DNA from: Nymphaea colorata
Taxonomy: Eukaryota; Streptophyta; Magnoliopsida; Nymphaeales; Nymphaeaceae
Assembly: GCF_008831285.2 (NCBI RefSeq)
Contig: NC_045150.1
Span: forward strand, 9,746,001 to 9,810,000
DNA: 64,000 bases
Direction of reading: 5' to 3'
In this document: positions 45,601 to 56,453 of the stretch, piece by piece
Position numbering within the stretch: the first letter of the stretch is position 1
Layout: every line of letters starts with the position of its first letter
Position numbers and translations under genes: made by a program
Notes under the pieces: generated by a model
The model's input: the letters and a program-made list of their open reading frames with translations, nothing else
Told to the model about the DNA's origin: nothing
Database searches by the model: none

Positions 45601-47360
45601 CTGGAAACTTTAGCTACTGATGTTCCACTTTGCCGACCCAAGGACATTCTGGAGCAGCTAGCACTTCCACGAGCCTGGAGTTTGGATTCCCTTTTATCAC
45701 AATCGAGCACGTCAAAAAATTTGGCTGCACTGAGATCCTATGATCATTCTGCTTTTCCATCATATAACAGTACCTGTCCACCACCTTTTCCTTGGTCATT
45801 GTTTCCTGTAGGGTCATCTAAACCAAGCAATGATTCTAGCAAAGTATCTGCAAATAAGAACGTGCCTCTTCATAAATGGGTCAAAATGGATTCTTGGAAT
45901 GGCCATATTAGAAATGTGCATGGCCATCCATTGAACCAGGATTCTATGATTGATACTAACAATGCTATTTTAAAGAAGCTGGAGATTGACAGGAACGAGG
46001 GAAATGTTTTATCTTCAGTGCCACATTGTTTATCTAGCTCTGTCCTGACAAAACCACCTTTCAAAATTTGCTGTCCTTCAGAAGTTGATCTACGGAGAAG
46101 TGGCCTTGATTCTCAACTTGAACCATTTGTTGAGTTACACTCTGGAAAATTTGTCAATCACATAGAAGATGTTGAAGGTGGTCGCAAACATGAATCAAGT
46201 GAACGGTTGTGTTCAGTTGAAGAGCAAAGGAGCTTCTCTGTTCTCAGGAATTTGGTTACGGAAAATGAAAGTCCCAGTGCACGAACATGTGAATACAATG
46301 ATAATAATAGCTGCTTGCATTCTGATCCTTCAGTAAGCAGATGTGATCTGCAACTGAAGTATTTAACTGCTTCAGATAACTCTACGGTTGGCAAAATGCT
46401 AGGTAACAGTGACCTTCTGGCAGCAGTATTATTTATTCATATGACCATTATGCTTGGTTTATCCATTGATAACTCCTTCATATAATTTATGATGCATTTT
46501 CCCTCTACTATGTTATTGTAGAATGTGTTCTGCGAAAAGTTTTTCTTCCAGCTGGTTGCTGGATTCAGGTGCCATTATGCCTACTCCATACCATGCACAA
46601 GCACATGAATGTGGTGCCCAGTTTGTTAAGATAAACACCTTATGAGTGTCTCGGTTTGTGTGTATCCACAGAATCATGAAGTGAAAAGTGAACAGGATTC
46701 CTTCACTGATTTAACAACAGTTGTAACAACAGTGTTATCCCGAGGGAGGCTGTTTGTGTGTTGTAACAACAGTTGACTTCATTGTCCAAGTCCCTGAACC
46801 AACTTTTGTCTTGCATTTCTGTTTATCCACCTATGTTCAGCCGCAGTTTGACTCCCTATTTACAAAGTTTATTAGTAGTTGCAGCCTTAACAGCTTGTTA
46901 TTTTCTTATTGCAGTTGAACATTCTCCAAGGATGCTGGCTGCAGCTCAAATTTTATATGAGATTTCAAGTTGTCAGGATGCCATGAGGAAACAAAGTGGA
47001 AGATATGGTAAAATCAGATGGCCGTGCAAACCATCTCAAAAGGTCATGAAAGCACCAAGAACTAAAGCATCACAGGTGGGGAAGGAAACTTCTATTACAA
47101 CAGTTAGGTCAGTGAAGAAGATTGATCCAGTAAACGTTCTAGACAACGTATCATTGCTGAAACCCGACGTCTTCACAGCTGAAAGGAAAAGCAACAGTGC
47201 TCATGCGGCAAGTGTTCAGAGAGAAACGGTAAAATGGTCAATCCCCTCCTCTAGCAGAAAACCTAGCCAGGTGACGCAGATATCAATAAAGAAGTCCAGG
47301 CAGAGAAAACTTGGAATTCCATGGCCTGCTACAGGTGCGGCAGCCTATCGGAGCCAGTAA
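42430..47360 (+). CDS. Uncharacterised plant protein, Ser-rich, six exons
   Basis: Exons 42430-42610, 43398-43679, 44580-44735, 45148-45485, 45577-46402 and 46915-47360 join in frame with GT-AG sites (phases 1,1,1,0,1) to about 742 aa. The start is the first ATG of the frame (MDAVELPLPADVVVSKILG). The middle carries Lys/Arg-rich stretches (KIHRKAEKLP, KKPRTGG, RGEKRNSRM) that could act as nuclear localisation signals. Conserved-looking blocks are RYMDDLSISDLFDE, CRPKDILEQLALPRAWSLDS, PPPFPWSLFP and, near the C-terminus, HSPRMLAAAQILYEI and GKIRWPCKPSQKVMKA. I believe plants have a family of this type without a defined role, but I know no function and see no enzyme or DNA-binding domain. It is mostly low-complexity and probably disordered. 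The leader holds a uORF. The last codons are uncertain because a strong GTAAGT donor overlaps the stop. Confidence 0.75.
43398..43679 (+). CDS. 42-kb gene, exon 2
   Basis: Acceptor GTGGCAG/AG, donor GATG/GTAAAA. Encodes TKCASRCSTSKLVSRIGKNN and the basic KKIHRKAEKLP and KKPRTGG stretches. Read-through would stop seven codons later. Confidence 0.75.
43750..44335 (+). repeat. Imperfect tandem repeat within intron 2
   Basis: Two diverged units, about 43755-44150 and 44165-44335. They share GGTCCAAGGTGC, TATCAGCTATACT, GTGCARACTCTTMAGG and AATGGCAGGARGTG. Intronic, with no coding role seen. Confidence 0.5.
44580..44735 (+). CDS. 42-kb gene, exon 3
   Basis: Acceptor TTCCAG/CA, donor CTTG/GTATGG. 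51 codons, KTGPVKLKHGIHGQRGEKRN to AMMGGSNIL, basic and Gly/Ser-rich. In frame with both neighbours, which is the main support for it. Confidence 0.7.
45148..45485 (+). CDS. 42-kb gene, exon 4
   Basis: Acceptor TTTCAG/GG, donor AAG/GTACAC. Encodes GIYGLKSGSHDITRYMDDLS through PSTKK. The intron that follows is 91 bp. Confidence 0.75.
45577..46402 (+). CDS. 42-kb gene, exon 5
   Basis: 826 nt, the largest exon, beginning DSYDHSGVLETLATDVPLCR. Acceptor ATTCAG/GAT, donor CTAG/GTAACA. Ser/Asn-rich, with the PPPFPWSLFPVG block. Confidence 0.8.
46915..47360 (+). CDS. 42-kb gene, exon 6
   Basis: Acceptor TTGCAG/TT completes Val. Then EHSPRMLAAAQILYEISS, the basic RWPCKPSQKVMK region, and GIPWPATGAAAYRSQ before TAA. 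A GTAAGT overlaps the last codon, so a further 3' exon is possible. Confidence 0.7.
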
Positions 47361-49522
47361 GTCAAGTGACCAGTGAACAACTGATGGGAAGGCGAACTGA
47401 ATCACCATCTGCTGATAGCTTGAGCAAGGATGAGGCATGGTAATATCTGCCATGTTATATCTGCATATTTTGCATATCCGTGCTCATGAGCCAGATCCTC
47501 TCAGTTTGTGATGGAGGTGATTCGTAGGAATATATTTGTTGGCTCATTAATAGAGATATCTCAACTTGTTGGTTTGTTCATGAAGGAAAAGGCATAGGCT
47601 GTTGTACAATTGATTGTCAGGTCCACATTGAAGGCCGATGCATTCGACCGGTGGATTGGATTGGGCACTTGATGGTTTTGTTGTACAAAAATGTACGGGA
47701 GCTATTGTAATCTATACTTCGTTCAATTGAGTTGGGAAGGGCTGTTTTGGGCTGAATAGAAAGGTTCTATGATTTAACTAAAAATAGACTCTCTCTCTCT
47801 CCCCTCCTCCCCCCTTCCGTCTATCTCGTTTGCTTCTGCTGCTGTGATCCCCACCCCACCAGAACATGCTCGCAATACAAGATTGAGGTGGGCATGTGTT
47901 TTCTGTGGGGAGGAACTAGGTGCTCGACTTCGTTAGTACAGTTTAGCAGAGTGAACGATTTAAGGCATTCCTTCTGAGATTCTCACAAGTTTTTTTCCTT
48001 TTGGTTACACTGATCTCAATTCTCAATTTATCTATCGTTTAAAGTACTTGGTACAGCTGTTTAATTGTAAATATTTCGTTCAATGTATGTTTACGTTGGT
48101 ACTAAAAGTATGATCACCTAGATCCGAAGGACAGCTTCGAGTTCATACACCTTCCTTCTCAAGTCGAAGCTTGTCAAAAAATTCATCAATTAATGTGCAA
48201 AATGCATGCAGATTTACGGAGAGAAAGTTTTTATTTAACAAAAAAAGCCGACGGAAGAATAATTGTTCGAAGGATAAATCCATGGTAGCGAAATGAGAGC
48301 CACAAAATCAAGCAGTGGAGGGCATACAAGACGATACTTAAACCCTTGATCGTCGAGCTCACTGGAAGGAGTCGAAATAGGATGTTGGGTACGAAGTTAA
48401 AATGTTGCAAGTATCCTTGAAGGTTGGTTTGCTTAAAATAGACTGTGTAGATCTGGTCATACCTTTTTTCTTAATTGGATCTGGTCATCATCCACTGAGA
48501 AGAGGGTTTTGGTGTAGTGGGTTCATATCATAGACCAACTAGGTCGGGAGTAAAAAGGCCAGGTGTAGACCGAACCCATTAAGTCTAAGACTTGAACCCT
48601 CACTCTATCGGCCATGGTCGGTTGTTTTACAAGGTAAAATTTTGTATCCATATAAGTTGGCGGGTAGAACTAGTCAGAGGTAAGTTTGAAATTGTATCCT
48701 TTCAGAATTTTAACAATCCGAAATGGTTTAATGGATTTAGGTAGAAACTAGAAATGGGTTTAGAATAAACATATTAAGAGTTTGGGGCATTGGAAAACAA
48801 ACATATGTGAACTGACTCATGCTACTTAGAAATGAAAAATAACACTGCCTGAGAACTAATCAGTCATTTATAACTTGCAGAACAAATCTAGAATAGGTGG
48901 ATGCGAAAACGGTCGGAGATAAATAAGTATTGATAAAAGGGGTGAGATACAAAACGCTGTTTTTAGCAAGCAACATTTTTGTTAAGCAACGGCTTTGGAT
49001 TCAAGTTATAATGTACAAAAATCTTCTATCCAATCTATTCCATTTGAGCCAGGTAGCAGAAGGGACATGTTCAACTGGGCTGGATTTGAAATTGCTGTTC
49101 TTTGAATCGATAAAACTAAGACCTGACTCACATCCATGTGCTTGTGTCGCACCAAATATGGGCCAGGTTGTTAGTTTTCCTTTTGCAAAACTCAGCACTG
49201 TTGCACTTTGACAAGGAATGTTGAAGGATGTTGTCAAACCATAAAATTTCAGTAGAGTTCTTAACGTATTAAGATAAAATTTCCTTGGCATGACCCTACC
49301 ACCAACTATACGTCATATATTTTTTAGGCGTTTGGTTGTATGAAAATGGCAAATGATGAAAGTTAAAGTGGAGTATTGACAATTTGGTTTGTCAGACTCG
49401 AATTAAACCATTTTAACCTGAATCCACAAGCGGAAGAGAAGTGGAAAACCCAATGGAGTACAATGGAGAAGGCGAAAGGAAAATTCACTGATATTAGTTT
49501 GTTAGGACGTTTTTCACAATCT
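47361..49522. other. 3' UTR and intergenic DNA, no gene
   Basis: The first few hundred bases probably hold the 3' UTR of the 42-kb gene. A CT-rich tract lies at about 47790-47830. No further gene is seen. Confidence 0.5.
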
Positions 49523-49595
49523 GGGGATGTAGCTCAGATGGTAGAGCGCTCGCTTAGCATGCGAGAGGTACGGGGATCGATACCCCGCATCTCCA
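49523..49595 (+). tRNA. tRNA-Ala (anticodon AGC)
   Basis: A 73-nt cloverleaf. The acceptor stem GGGGATG pairs with CATCTCC (one G-T pair), the D arm holds TAGCTCAGATGG (A box), the anticodon stem is CTCGC/GCGAG with loop TTAGCAT, and the T arm is CGGGG/CCCCG with loop ATCGATA, carrying the B box. The anticodon AGC is at 49556-49558. No intron and no CCA are encoded, as expected for a nuclear gene. A T-run at 49600-49604 can terminate RNA polymerase III. Confidence 0.97.
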
Positions 49596-49599
49596 ACTA

Positions 49600-49604
49600 T
49601 TTTT
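49600..49604 (+). terminator. Pol III T-run terminator
   Basis: TTTTT five bases after the tRNA discriminator base, the usual RNA polymerase III stop. Confidence 0.6.
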
Positions 49605-49706
49605 GGTATTTTTTTATCTTTCACGACCCAAGAGAATTTAAATCTTTTCTGTAAAGGTGAATCTGATTTGTTCCTTTTCTTTTAACGTGGACATTCTCAT
49701 TACTTC

Positions 49707-49806
49707 ATTAGTGTTGCAATCGCAGACGATATGACAATTTAATATCTATTTAGTTTATTAGTGTTGCAATCACGGACGCTATGACAATTTAATATCTATT
49801 TGTTTA
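49707..49806. repeat. 50-bp tandem duplication
   Basis: Two near-identical units starting ATTAGTGTTGCAATC at 49707 and 49757, ending in AATATCTATTT. Intergenic. Confidence 0.8.
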
Positions 49807-49809
49807 GCC

Positions 49810-50990
49810 TGAACATAAAAATACACTAAGATTAATTTGTTGCAATGAAGATGCAGCTTGGTGGTCTTGAATAGTGTGCTAGGAGAGAATGCTTGACTTG
49901 AAGATAGGCTGCGAGTCTTTGACCACTGTTGGTCATAGTTCTATACTTTGGTTACTTAGATGTGTGGGAAGCTTACTTGTTCTTCAGGAATTAAAAACCC
50001 AAAAAGTATATCGTAACTTGTGACTTGTTAATTTTCTAGTTTGAGGACAAACTGTCTCAATTAAGGGTTATTTGGCAGTTGAAACATTATATGGGTGTTC
50101 CAAACCCCGAAATGGAGGTAGATGCTCGAAATACTTAATTAATTAATTCACCTCGTATTATTCCACGGGTGCTTTAATTGCTTACTTTTGTTGTAACACA
50201 AGTACACTTGGAGATAAAACGTGCAACTTTTATGCCTATAAACATTTTGATGCTCCAAGACCTTTCATGTGGAATTTACAAGATAAATAAGATTTCAAAT
50301 TTTCAATTACCTTTTCTATTGTTATAGGTCATTCAGCATTGGGCATTAGGAACACCACGTGAGTTTTCATAGATCTGTCTCAAAGATTGGAAAAATAAAC
50401 CTCACTGGTTATGGCACATTCATAAAACACTCATATGGAGTTCTTAAAGTCAAATGGGCCCATGACGACACCAGAGTCCATATATAACAACCAAGCTAAT
50501 ATATATATATAAAATCTTGCTAAGACAGCAAAACATTTTGAAAACCAATTGTAGATGCTCCCATATTGTATGGAGCTTGCTTTAGGCTTGATGCTATGTA
50601 AAATAAGTACAGTACATGCTCCCATACCAATTTGATGCAGTGAAAATTGCCAGCGGACAGCTCTGATGCATAGTCTGGCAAGTGAATAGGATTCTTACTT
50701 CTTAAACCTAACTGCCTGTTAGAACCTGGGGAAAATAAAATGGACTTTCATAAATAACAGTTTACATAAAAAAAACTAAAGTAAATATAGGAAAATAAGG
50801 GTTAAAAGTAAAATATTGGAAATTACAACTGGAACTAAAGTAGAAATAACTGATAAAATTTTCATTTCCAACTTTCAAAATTCTTTACGTCTGAACTCTA
50901 GACTTTTTAAATATAGAAAAGTGGATCTGTGGACCTAGGCCTAGTCCAGATATGGATGAACCTAAATCCAACCATACAGGTTTGGACTTT
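49810..50990. other. Intergenic, no gene
   Basis: AT-rich DNA with short frames. GGGTTATTTGGCAGTTGAAA near 50065 resembles one end of the local MITEs, but no partner end was found. Confidence 0.4.
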
Positions 50991-50994
50991 TCCA

Positions 50995-51152
50995 GATGGA
51001 TTGTTACACTTTGGATTCATCCCAGGTTCCAAAAGTAAACAAGATCACAAGAGATAACTCTGAACAACATTGTAAATGCAAAACTCTTTTATGCAGGGGC
51101 AGAGCTAGGATTTTTTTCAGGGGCAGGTCAAACGGTCCAACGAACTATAATA

Positions 51153-51193
<41 letters not shown>

Positions 51194-51785
51194 TGCAAAC
51201 CACAGTATAGTAAAAGTGAACATAGGTCGTATATAATTACCCATGTCATGAACGTGAAGCGCGATCTGTCATACGACACATTTAATAATTACTTGTGTCA
51301 TTATTATAAAATGCGATGTGTCCTCAGCAGATAAGGTGCTCTATTTCTATTACAGTGACATAAGTGTGAGCAGTGAGCATAAGGTGGACATACAAATATC
51401 ACAACTCAAAATATAGCAAACAAATACATCTATAAATTCCAAAACCAAAACATGTTACTTACCTAAAACAAGTAGTTTTGTATTCTTTCTATGTAACAAA
51501 ATCAGTTTTTGCGACTGTATTTATTGAAAATAGTTATCATCATTCATTCACCTGCACAATAAAATATAAACAAAAACTACATCATTTATTATTGAAACTA
51601 AATAATGACTCAAATAAACTTAAAACTCAAACATACGAAAACAATGCTAATAAAGACTAAGGCGGAGCATATTGCAAACTCAAACAGATGGATCGTTACA
51701 CTTTGGATTCATCCCAGGTTCCAAAAGTAAACAAGATCACAAGGGATAACTCTGAACAACATTGTAAATGCAAAACTCTTCTATC
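50995..51785. repeat. 95-bp direct repeat flanking about 600 bp
   Basis: 50995-51091 and 51688-51785 are nearly identical (GTTACACTTTGGATTCATCC to AATGCAAAACTCTT). The intervening DNA begins GCAGGGGCAGAGCTAGGATT, close to the hAT-like MITE end at 17848, and is AT-rich with a TA microsatellite (about 51156-51188). This is either a local duplication with an insertion or a composite element. Confidence 0.6.
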
Positions 51786-51789
51786 TCTA

Positions 51790-53120
51790 TGTAACTGCTC
51801 GGAGCCAGATCTTATTATACAAGCAAATAAAAGACGATGAAGGGATTGGAAAACGATAATGTGTATATTTGATGGAAGTGATTGTACTGAAGAAGTGAAA
51901 GAATGAGGAGAAGAGAGCAATGAACAATAAAATTCCTGCGGTGAAGAGCTAGGCTGACGAATATGAGAGGAGGATGAGATGAGCAGGGAAGACGAAATAG
52001 GAAGGTCGAGCTAGGAAGTTCAAGTGCAATAGGTGAGCCATTGGATGAAGGTGATGAGAAAGACGGTTCCGCATTAGATGGAGCCATTGATGGGTCATCA
52101 ACATTTATTGAGGACGATTTCTATGTTATGCCAAACACAGAAAATCGTGTTCCCACAGTTTAAAGTTTTAAACCAAAGGGTGTCTTGGTAATTTTACATA
52201 AAATTTTTTATCACCATTTTTCTAACAGGGGCATTTTGATCATTTCTGTCCATAACACATGGTCCCTTGTTATCGACTATAACATATACCAGCTCAGACA
52301 TTTTATTGGTATATGCAGGAAGTAATCTCTTTTTGAGATAACTTTGCAAGAAAAAATAATTTCATGAAGAAGACTTGCAAATATTCCATAATTCAAGATC
52401 AAATAATTTGTAAGTCTTTTGGCATGGGTTGCCAGAGAAGAAAGGGAGGTGATGCTGAAGTCGTAGTTTGATACCATGTGATTTTCAGAAAGAAAAGATT
52501 GTGTGGAAGAAGAGAGAAACTGAAAATGTCTCTCAACAGAAACAGAGTATGTGGGGATGGCAAGAGTTCCATGAATATGGGCTTTATCATTATCTCTCAA
52601 GCTTTATATTGGCAGTGTTCTTCAGATTGGTCGTATTATCCTTTGTCATTATTCTACTACGAAGAGAGAAAAAGCCAAAGGCCCGAAGACTTGAATAGAA
52701 GGGGACAAGATTAACGATAAGCATTCAAAACTCCGCCGACTTAAATTATAAGGCTGCCGACACATTTTCCGTACTTCATGTCTTGGTTCCTTGCATCTTC
52801 ACTTGTTTGCGTTAAATTAATTGTTGAGAATAACTCAAATTTCAATGTAAATTAGTTGTTACCTATATGGTTGGCATGATCTCATTTACCTATGGGGCAT
52901 GTCTGTAATGCAAAGACTCAAAACGAATATAGTTCACCATCAAGAATGGTATCACGCAACTTAAGTGCCAAGGGATATCAACATTAAGCACAAAGTTGTC
53001 CCTCTCATTGCAAGAAAAAAACAAAATATACAGATAAACATAAGTTCCTTGTCGGCATTCCTTACAATTATGAGGATGATCTCCAAAGGGGTGGGCACAA
53101 CGAACTGAGCAGAGATTGGT
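51790..53120. other. Intergenic, no supported gene
   Basis: A minus-strand ATG frame at 52087 (MAPSNAEPSFSSPSSNG) is Ser-rich and lacks any domain. Other frames are short. I cannot support a gene. Confidence 0.4.
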
Positions 53121-53127
53121 AGACAGC

Positions 53128-53322
53128 TCGTCTTTGTTTCGAGCTCACACCTTGTGCTACAAACAAAGAGGCACTAATATACAAGTTGAAGTTCGTCTTT
53201 GTTTCGAGCTCACACCTTGTGCTGCAAACAAAGAGGCACTAATATACAAGTTGAAACTCGTCTTTGTTTCGAGCTCACACCTTGTGCTGCAAACAAAGAG
53301 GCACTAATATACAAGTTGAAGC
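53128..53322. repeat. Minisatellite, three 65-bp units
   Basis: Three almost identical units starting TCGTCTTTGTTTCGAGC at 53128, 53193 and 53258, each ending ATATACAAGTTGAA. The unit is not a multiple of three, so the open frame across it is fortuitous. Confidence 0.92.
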
Positions 53323-53324
53323 AT

Positions 53325-54440
53325 AGCAGATGCACTATCTTGAGTTATCAAAAGTAGAGCTGGTAACCTGGAAAAAAGAGGAATGAGAGGAGTCTTTGAC
53401 TGTAAGATGAAATATTCTTTTTGCTCACCCGAAAAATGAATGTGTGACAATGAAACTCAAAGTAACACTTGTCGGTAACCAATCATCAACTTTTCTTTGT
53501 TTGCAGAAGATGTGTTGCAATGGTTAAAATGAATTGTTTTATCATGGAGTTTAAGAAGGGTGCTACCAGAGCAAATGGAAGGCAACGGTGATCCATTTCC
53601 AACTTTGTTCATCTTTTAGATCCATTAATGGGTTGAGATCGACTAGCTAGCTATACCTGAGTCATCATCCATCATGCATATCTCTACTGTCCACATACCA
53701 TGTTTGATTTGAACTCATGGGCCAAGAGACAAAAGCTTTGGGAATGTCGCAGCATTGCCTGTTGGAGTACTGCTTAGATTTTTTTATTCCACAAAATTAA
53801 CATATCATAGTCCTTCTTGATTTGTGAACTAGTTTTGAATTGCTTGGGGGTTTTTTATCATTGTTCTAGAAAAGAAAAAAAAAAACTCGTTTGAAATTTT
53901 CTTCCTTGACCTCTTCCTTTGCCCAAAACTCCATCCCTCCTCTTGTTGAGCCACAAGGACCTAACCTTTAATTCAGACTGTGACGGGGATTTTGGAATTC
54001 AACATCTTGTTATTGAAAAGCAAGTCATCGATTTGAGATAAAGTCTTGTAAGCAATTATAATGGCAACAAAACCTTCCTGTGGTTCATGCAAGGATTTAA
54101 GTTATGCATAACCAGTAATTACTGTTAACTTCTTCATTAGCTGAACTTAAGGAGTTCGCGAGAAATTTGTACCTCAATGAGATGGTCAACCATAGATTTC
54201 ACATTCTTTTTAATGGTCTCCAAATCTTTATTTAGACTCACAAACTTCAAAGGCACGTAATTTTGAACCATTTGACCCACCAGGTCTTGACACAACTCAG
54301 GAACCTAAAAATTGGTTGTTAACCTTTTGCTCATTCAAAAAGGCACATGCATTTAGCACTATTGACATAATCACTCGTGGTTGACTTGATTGATTGAGGT
54401 GAGAGCACGTTGATTAGCTCTCTTTTATTCCAAAAAGTCG
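53325..54440. other. Intergenic, no gene
   Basis: AT-rich. Minus-strand 54190-54300 contains a short open piece (VPELCQDLVGQMVQNYVPLK) that could belong with the gag-like trace at 54443-54685. Confidence 0.35.
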
Positions 54441-54442
54441 GA

Positions 54443-54685
54443 TTAGATGATGCCATCCTGAAAACATTTTGGAACAGGTGGTTGAGATGAGCCATAAACA
54501 TTCTTTTTCAACTTTTGGGAGCACATTATGGGCTCCATGTGTGATTTCCGCATAACATAGTTTGATTTGATCGAGCTTAATAGGCACCAAGTTTGGAAGG
54601 ACATTCCATTGATTAGACTGCTGGAAACTGACGACTTAACATTGGATTGGGTTGATGCTGCATGAATACTAGTTGATGACTCCAT
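54443..54685 (-). pseudogene. Retrotransposon gag-like trace
   Basis: The minus-strand frame MESSTSIHAASTQSN ... LINGMSFQTWCLLSSIKSNY recalls the N-terminal part of plant Copia gag proteins (the F.TW motif). It stops at 54443 and has no continuing domains or LTRs. The call is weak; an unrelated short frame cannot be excluded. Confidence 0.3.
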
Positions 54686-54931
54686 GAATCAATCACGACA
54701 ATCCTCCGGTGGAACATTGCACTTCTTTTGCGCCAAGCCACTGCTGGCTTTGATACGATGTAAAAAAAGAAGGCAAACTCTTAAAGCACGTCCACTTCCC
54801 TGGCCTTTTCTGTCGAAAGAATTTTCAGTGGAGAGGCGAAATGCATAGACATCTGAAAGAACACCAACACCAACGGCAGGTAGATATATCCTCAATGTTA
54901 GGATTTGAAACTGTTTTTCACAAAAGAGTCT

Positions 54932-54953
54932 ATATATATATATATATATATAG
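54932..54953. repeat. (TA)n microsatellite
   Basis: About 22 bp of TA repeats in intergenic DNA. Confidence 0.85.
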
Positions 54954-55180
54954 GAAAATTGAATAGTAGCTTGGGTATCTAGAGTTACAGTCCACTCATG
55001 AGGATCATTCAGTCTATTGTAATGGATAGTTGAGGAAAAAAAAAAGTGATGAACATTTACATATTTTTTCTTATTGTTTTCCTCTCAACCATTGATCGTG
55101 ATGAATAAGATGATGTTGATGAGGGAGTTGGGTGACTTTAGATAGTAAAAGTCAGGATTCATTTAATATATATGTACACC

Positions 55181-55267
55181 CACAAAAAGATATGCTCTTA
55201 CCTATCTGTCATTGCCGTGTGGAGTTTATAGCATCAAAAAATTGGGAAGATGAACGGTGATGCCGTT

Positions 55268-55307
<40 letters not shown>

Positions 55308-55411
55308 AAAAGATATGCTCATACCTATCTCATTGCCGAGTGGGGTTTCTAGCATCAAAAAATTGGGAAGATGAACGGTGATGCCGTTGATATATATATA
55401 TATATATATAG
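55181..55411. repeat. Tandem pair of 90-bp units with AT arrays
   Basis: Units starting CACAAAAAGATATGCTC at 55181 and 55304 and ending GATGAACGGTGATGCCGTTG are each followed by an (AT)n array (55270-55303 and 55391-55411). Period about 123 bp. Probably duplicated by slippage or unequal exchange at the AT arrays. Confidence 0.85.
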
Positions 55412-56453
55412 TCCTGTAAAATTACTTAATGGTCCATGGGATAGGGTTTCTTTTTTCACTTCATCTGCGGGCGAGCGTGTAGTAAACTGGCGGACCAGGT
55501 CTGAGTCCTTAGGCCGAGCTAGGATCGATTTTTTAACCCAATTAAGCCCGAACCAATGTTACTGCAGATTTGACAAAACTGCAGCTTTCGTCAGGTAGAT
55601 GAAAATCTTGTTGGCGTGAATCTTGTGAAAGGACAAGGAAATCTGCAGCATCATTTAATTATTTAGATGCAGGCGGAAACAGTAGAGTAACAAATTGAAG
55701 CATTACATGTGACACATTATACGGTCTATTTCCAGTACCTGATCTTGGGTTCGATTTGGCAGCTGCCCATGAGTTGGGCTGGCTACAACTTAGCCTTTAC
55801 TTTACATATTAAGCACTCACATCCAGATAAACCCTAAGCTTAGACACCTACGATCTTTTATGTTTTGGTTTGGAGTCCGAGTCCAAAGAAACCCAGACCT
55901 GAGCCCACTTGGGCACAGTGGAAACAGTACTCTTTTGGAATGGTAATCCTTGGCTTGGCTTCACAAAGAGGAAGGTCCAAAACCAACTATCCTCAAAATT
56001 TTTCTGTGAGGGTTCTCTGTGTTTAGATTACCTATTTTTTCATTAGTTCTGATGCTGTGCATCCTTCTTTTTTCGTGTTTTTGTATTTTTCTGTTCATAT
56101 TCCATTCTCTTCCAATAAAGAGCGGAAGTCTCCCTCCCAGCCTGATTTCATTGAACGTAAAATTAGGATTTCTGGTTGTGTGGAGGATTCGTGAAGAACT
56201 ATGCCAGAAGAAAAGAGAAAAACTTCTCGTATCGTATAAATTAACTCTAAATGGTGTCACGTCAAGTTCACCAATTTCACTGAATCCTAGACTTCTTGTA
56301 CCTGTCTAGTTTAACAAACACAAGAAAATACAAAGAAAAAGAAAGATTGAACTCTGCTGCAGCATTTACAATCGTCAATGGCAGACAGAAAACGATGCCA
56401 TAGACGAAGAAACAAAATGAATGTCTGTAAAAAGCAGGAAAAAACGATGCGTC
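55412..56453. other. Intergenic and 3' flank of the LURP-one-related gene
   Basis: No gene is recognised. The last 200-400 bp before 56454 probably contain the 3' UTR of the minus-strand gene. Confidence 0.45.

Noticed and set aside
46403-46485. Hydrophobic extension of the 42-kb gene exon 5
   Set aside because: This is read-through into the intron. A GTAACA donor at 46403 and an acceptor at 46914 restore a better conserved-looking frame.
53116-53307. 63-aa repeat protein
   Set aside because: The 65-bp unit shifts frame at each repeat, so the open frame is accidental.
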